Source: Betaproteobacteria bacterium HGW-Betaproteobacteria-1
GTDB lineage: Bacteria > Pseudomonadota > Gammaproteobacteria > Burkholderiales > Methylophilaceae
NCBI GenBank assembly: GCA_002842435.1
Contig: PHCX01000004.1
Span: 116,209 to 180,208, forward strand
Direction of reading: 5' to 3'
DNA length: 64,000 bases
Below, piece after piece: positions 62,816 through 64,000 of the stretch. Each line of letters starts with the position of its first letter. The first letter of the stretch is position 1. The notes beneath the pieces were generated by a model, which saw only the letters and a list, made by a program, of their open reading frames with translations, had not been told where the DNA came from and did no database searches. The position numbers were made by a program, and so were the translations under genes.

Positions 62816-64000
62816 ATGACGGAAAGAAACAGCTACATCGCCATCACCAGGTCGCAGGATTCGACGGACTGGCTGACAGGGGTGCTTGCCGAGCTCGGCG
62901 AGGTGGTGCCTGCGGATGATGTAAAAGTGGAGCGGATTCTGCAGTTGACGGATTCCCTTCTTGCCTCGGCTGTTTTTCTGGAGATGGATTCCGCTGATTA
63001 CCAGCAGGAGCTGATGCTGATTGAGCGGCTGATCACAGCCAAGCCCTTCCTGCCGGTATTCGTCATTGGCAACGAGGTGAATCAGGACATGCTGCTGGCA
63101 GCCATGCGCGTTGGCGCGCGTGACTTTATCAAGTTCGGTACTCGTGCGGTTGAAGTGGTGGCTGAAGTGAAACGGCTGGCCCCATTTGATGCCCGCGCGC
63201 AGTTGTCACCCACCAACCCGGTCGGCCGCATTACTGCGGTGCTAAGTGCCCGCCCCAGTGCCGATGCTGCCATGCTGGCCATGCATCTGGCGCTTGCCGT
63301 GCAGGAGTCGGGGCCGACCCTGTTGCTGGATCTGGGTGTACCGCATGGAGACGCGGCTTTTTTTCTGGGACTCACACCGGCTTTTACCTTTATCGATGCG
63401 TTACATAATTTGCATCATCTGGATGCGACCTTGATCGAGACCGGTTTCGAGAAGCACAAGAGCGGATTGACGGTGCTGTCGCTGCCCGATGAACCGGGGC
63501 CTGCCAATCAATTCACATCAGCGGATATTTATGTATTGATGCGTACTCTGCGCAGGCATTTTGCCAATATCGTGGTGAATCTCGGTGGCACTGCACAATC
63601 TGAACTCCTGACCCTGCTGCTCGCCAATGTCGATCAGATCATGCTGCTGATTGAGCAGACGCTGCCGAGTTGCAGGCAGAACATCCAGTTGCTCAAGCGT
63701 TTGCGTGAGGAAAAGGTAGCCCTGGGCCATGTCGGCCTGGTCATAGACCGTTATCTGCCAAAGCTGCAACCGGATGCGGCAAGCCTGGCCAAATCTTTCG
63801 AACTGCCTCTGCTGAGTGTGCTGGCGCCAAGCGGAATGGCGCGCATCGCCACCATGAATTCCGGCATCAGCATGTATGAACTTTCTCCGAATAATCCCTA
63901 TGCCCTGAGTGTACGCAAACTGGCCAGGTTCGCAGTCAACGGGGAGACTGAGCTCGAAAGCCAGCCGCTTAACCTTTGGCGTCGATTGGTGCTGGCCTTG
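62816..64000 (+). CDS. cpaE: CpaE/TadZ-like pilus assembly ATPase-family protein (3' end outside window)
   Basis: 395 codons to the right edge from ATG 62816, 7 bp after the secretin stop. The N-terminal 115 residues look like an atypical receiver domain (VFLEMDSADYQQ, AAMRVGARDFIKFG). A MinD/ParA-like fold follows, but the P-loop is degenerate (VLSARPSADAAMLAMHLAL instead of KGGVGKST) while LLLDLGVPHGDAAFFLGL keeps the A' region. TadZ proteins place the pilus machine at the cell pole. Confidence 0.88.
   Translation, partial: MTERNSYIAITRSQDSTDWLTGVLAELGEVVPADDVKVERILQLTDSLLASAVFLEMDSADYQQELMLIERLITAKPFLPVFVIGNEVNQDMLLAAMRVGARDFIKFGTRAVEVVAEVKRLAPFDARAQLSPTNPVGRITAVLSARPSADAAMLAMHLALAVQESGPTLLLDLGVPHGDAAFFLGLTPAFTFIDALHNLHHLDATLIETGFEKHKSGLTVLSLPDEPGPANQFTSADIYVLMRTLRRHFANIVVNLGGTAQSELLTLLLANVDQIMLLIEQTLPSCRQNIQLLKRLREEKVALGHVGLVIDRYLPKLQPDAASLAKSFELPLLSVLAPSGMARIATMNSGISMYELSPNNPYALSVRKLARFAVNGETELESQPLNLWRRLVLAL

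Noticed and set aside
1..64000. CRISPR array or Cas genes linked to the Tn7-like element
   Set aside because: No regularly spaced direct repeats with unique spacers and no Cas-like protein; the only regular repeats are the TnsB-type boxes and the RTX nonapeptides.

Overview
The window reads as a chromosomal segment of a Gram-negative betaproteobacterium, most likely near Oxalobacteraceae/Burkholderiales. This rests on gene content: a split class II ribonucleotide reductase subunit (nrdJb type), a CHASE2/FecR/response-regulator trio, a DUF11 surface-protein cluster and a Tad pilus locus. Genus-level placement is a guess. Host regions look moderately GC-rich (mid-50s by eye). The block 46.9-58.1 kb is clearly richer in AT.

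Host left arm (1-27.3 kb). A minus-strand operon (OmpR-type regulator, LysM/FecR protein, CHASE2 protein running off the left edge) is divergent from a plus-strand surface operon: a 2231-residue DUF11/SdrD-like protein, an outer-membrane barrel with an invasin-like domain, and an OmpA-type protein. Then come tRNA-Asp(GTC), a cupin, an Lpp-like lipoprotein, an L,D-transpeptidase, a cysteine hydrolase, a Na/phosphate cotransporter, a periplasmic cyclophilin, an IclR regulator divergent from a PNPOx-like flavoprotein and a DUF1097 membrane protein, an AEC transporter, a lipoprotein/zinc-phospholipase pair, an unknown gene, an HNH endonuclease and a VapBC pair.

Island (27.4-58.2 kb). The main structure is an apparently intact Tn7-like transposon at 28840-58153. 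It has TGT...ACA termini, repeated TnsB-type boxes at both ends and a perfect 5-bp target duplication (ATATC at 28835-28839 and 58154-58158). It sits about 30 bp past the stop codon of nrdJb, with its right end facing that gene, as Tn7 does at glmS. Its machinery is tnsA-tnsB-tnsC-tniQ (46.4 to 40.8 kb). Cargo comprises a type I secretion operon with an RTX protein broken by one in-frame TGA, hipBA, a second decayed TniQ fragment, and an 11-kb segment with two candidate defence modules: a dual-GHKL histidine kinase plus response-regulator pair, and a DUF4007 / large P-loop ATPase / DndC-like PAPS-reductase operon. Immediately left of the transposon lies a right end of an older related element (boxes with identical 22/21-bp spacing), with toxin-antitoxin genes, a higB remnant and a diverged 41-codon copy of the 3' end of nrdJb. 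Successive insertions at one attachment site explain this layout.

Host right arm (58.2-64 kb). nrdJb is followed by a Tad/Flp pilus locus: flp pilin, prepilin peptidase, TadE-like, CpaB, CpaC secretin, and CpaE/TadZ running off the right edge.

The points most worth a second look are the nrdJb-targeting Tn7-like element with its tandem remnant, and the two unnamed modules it carries beside its right end.
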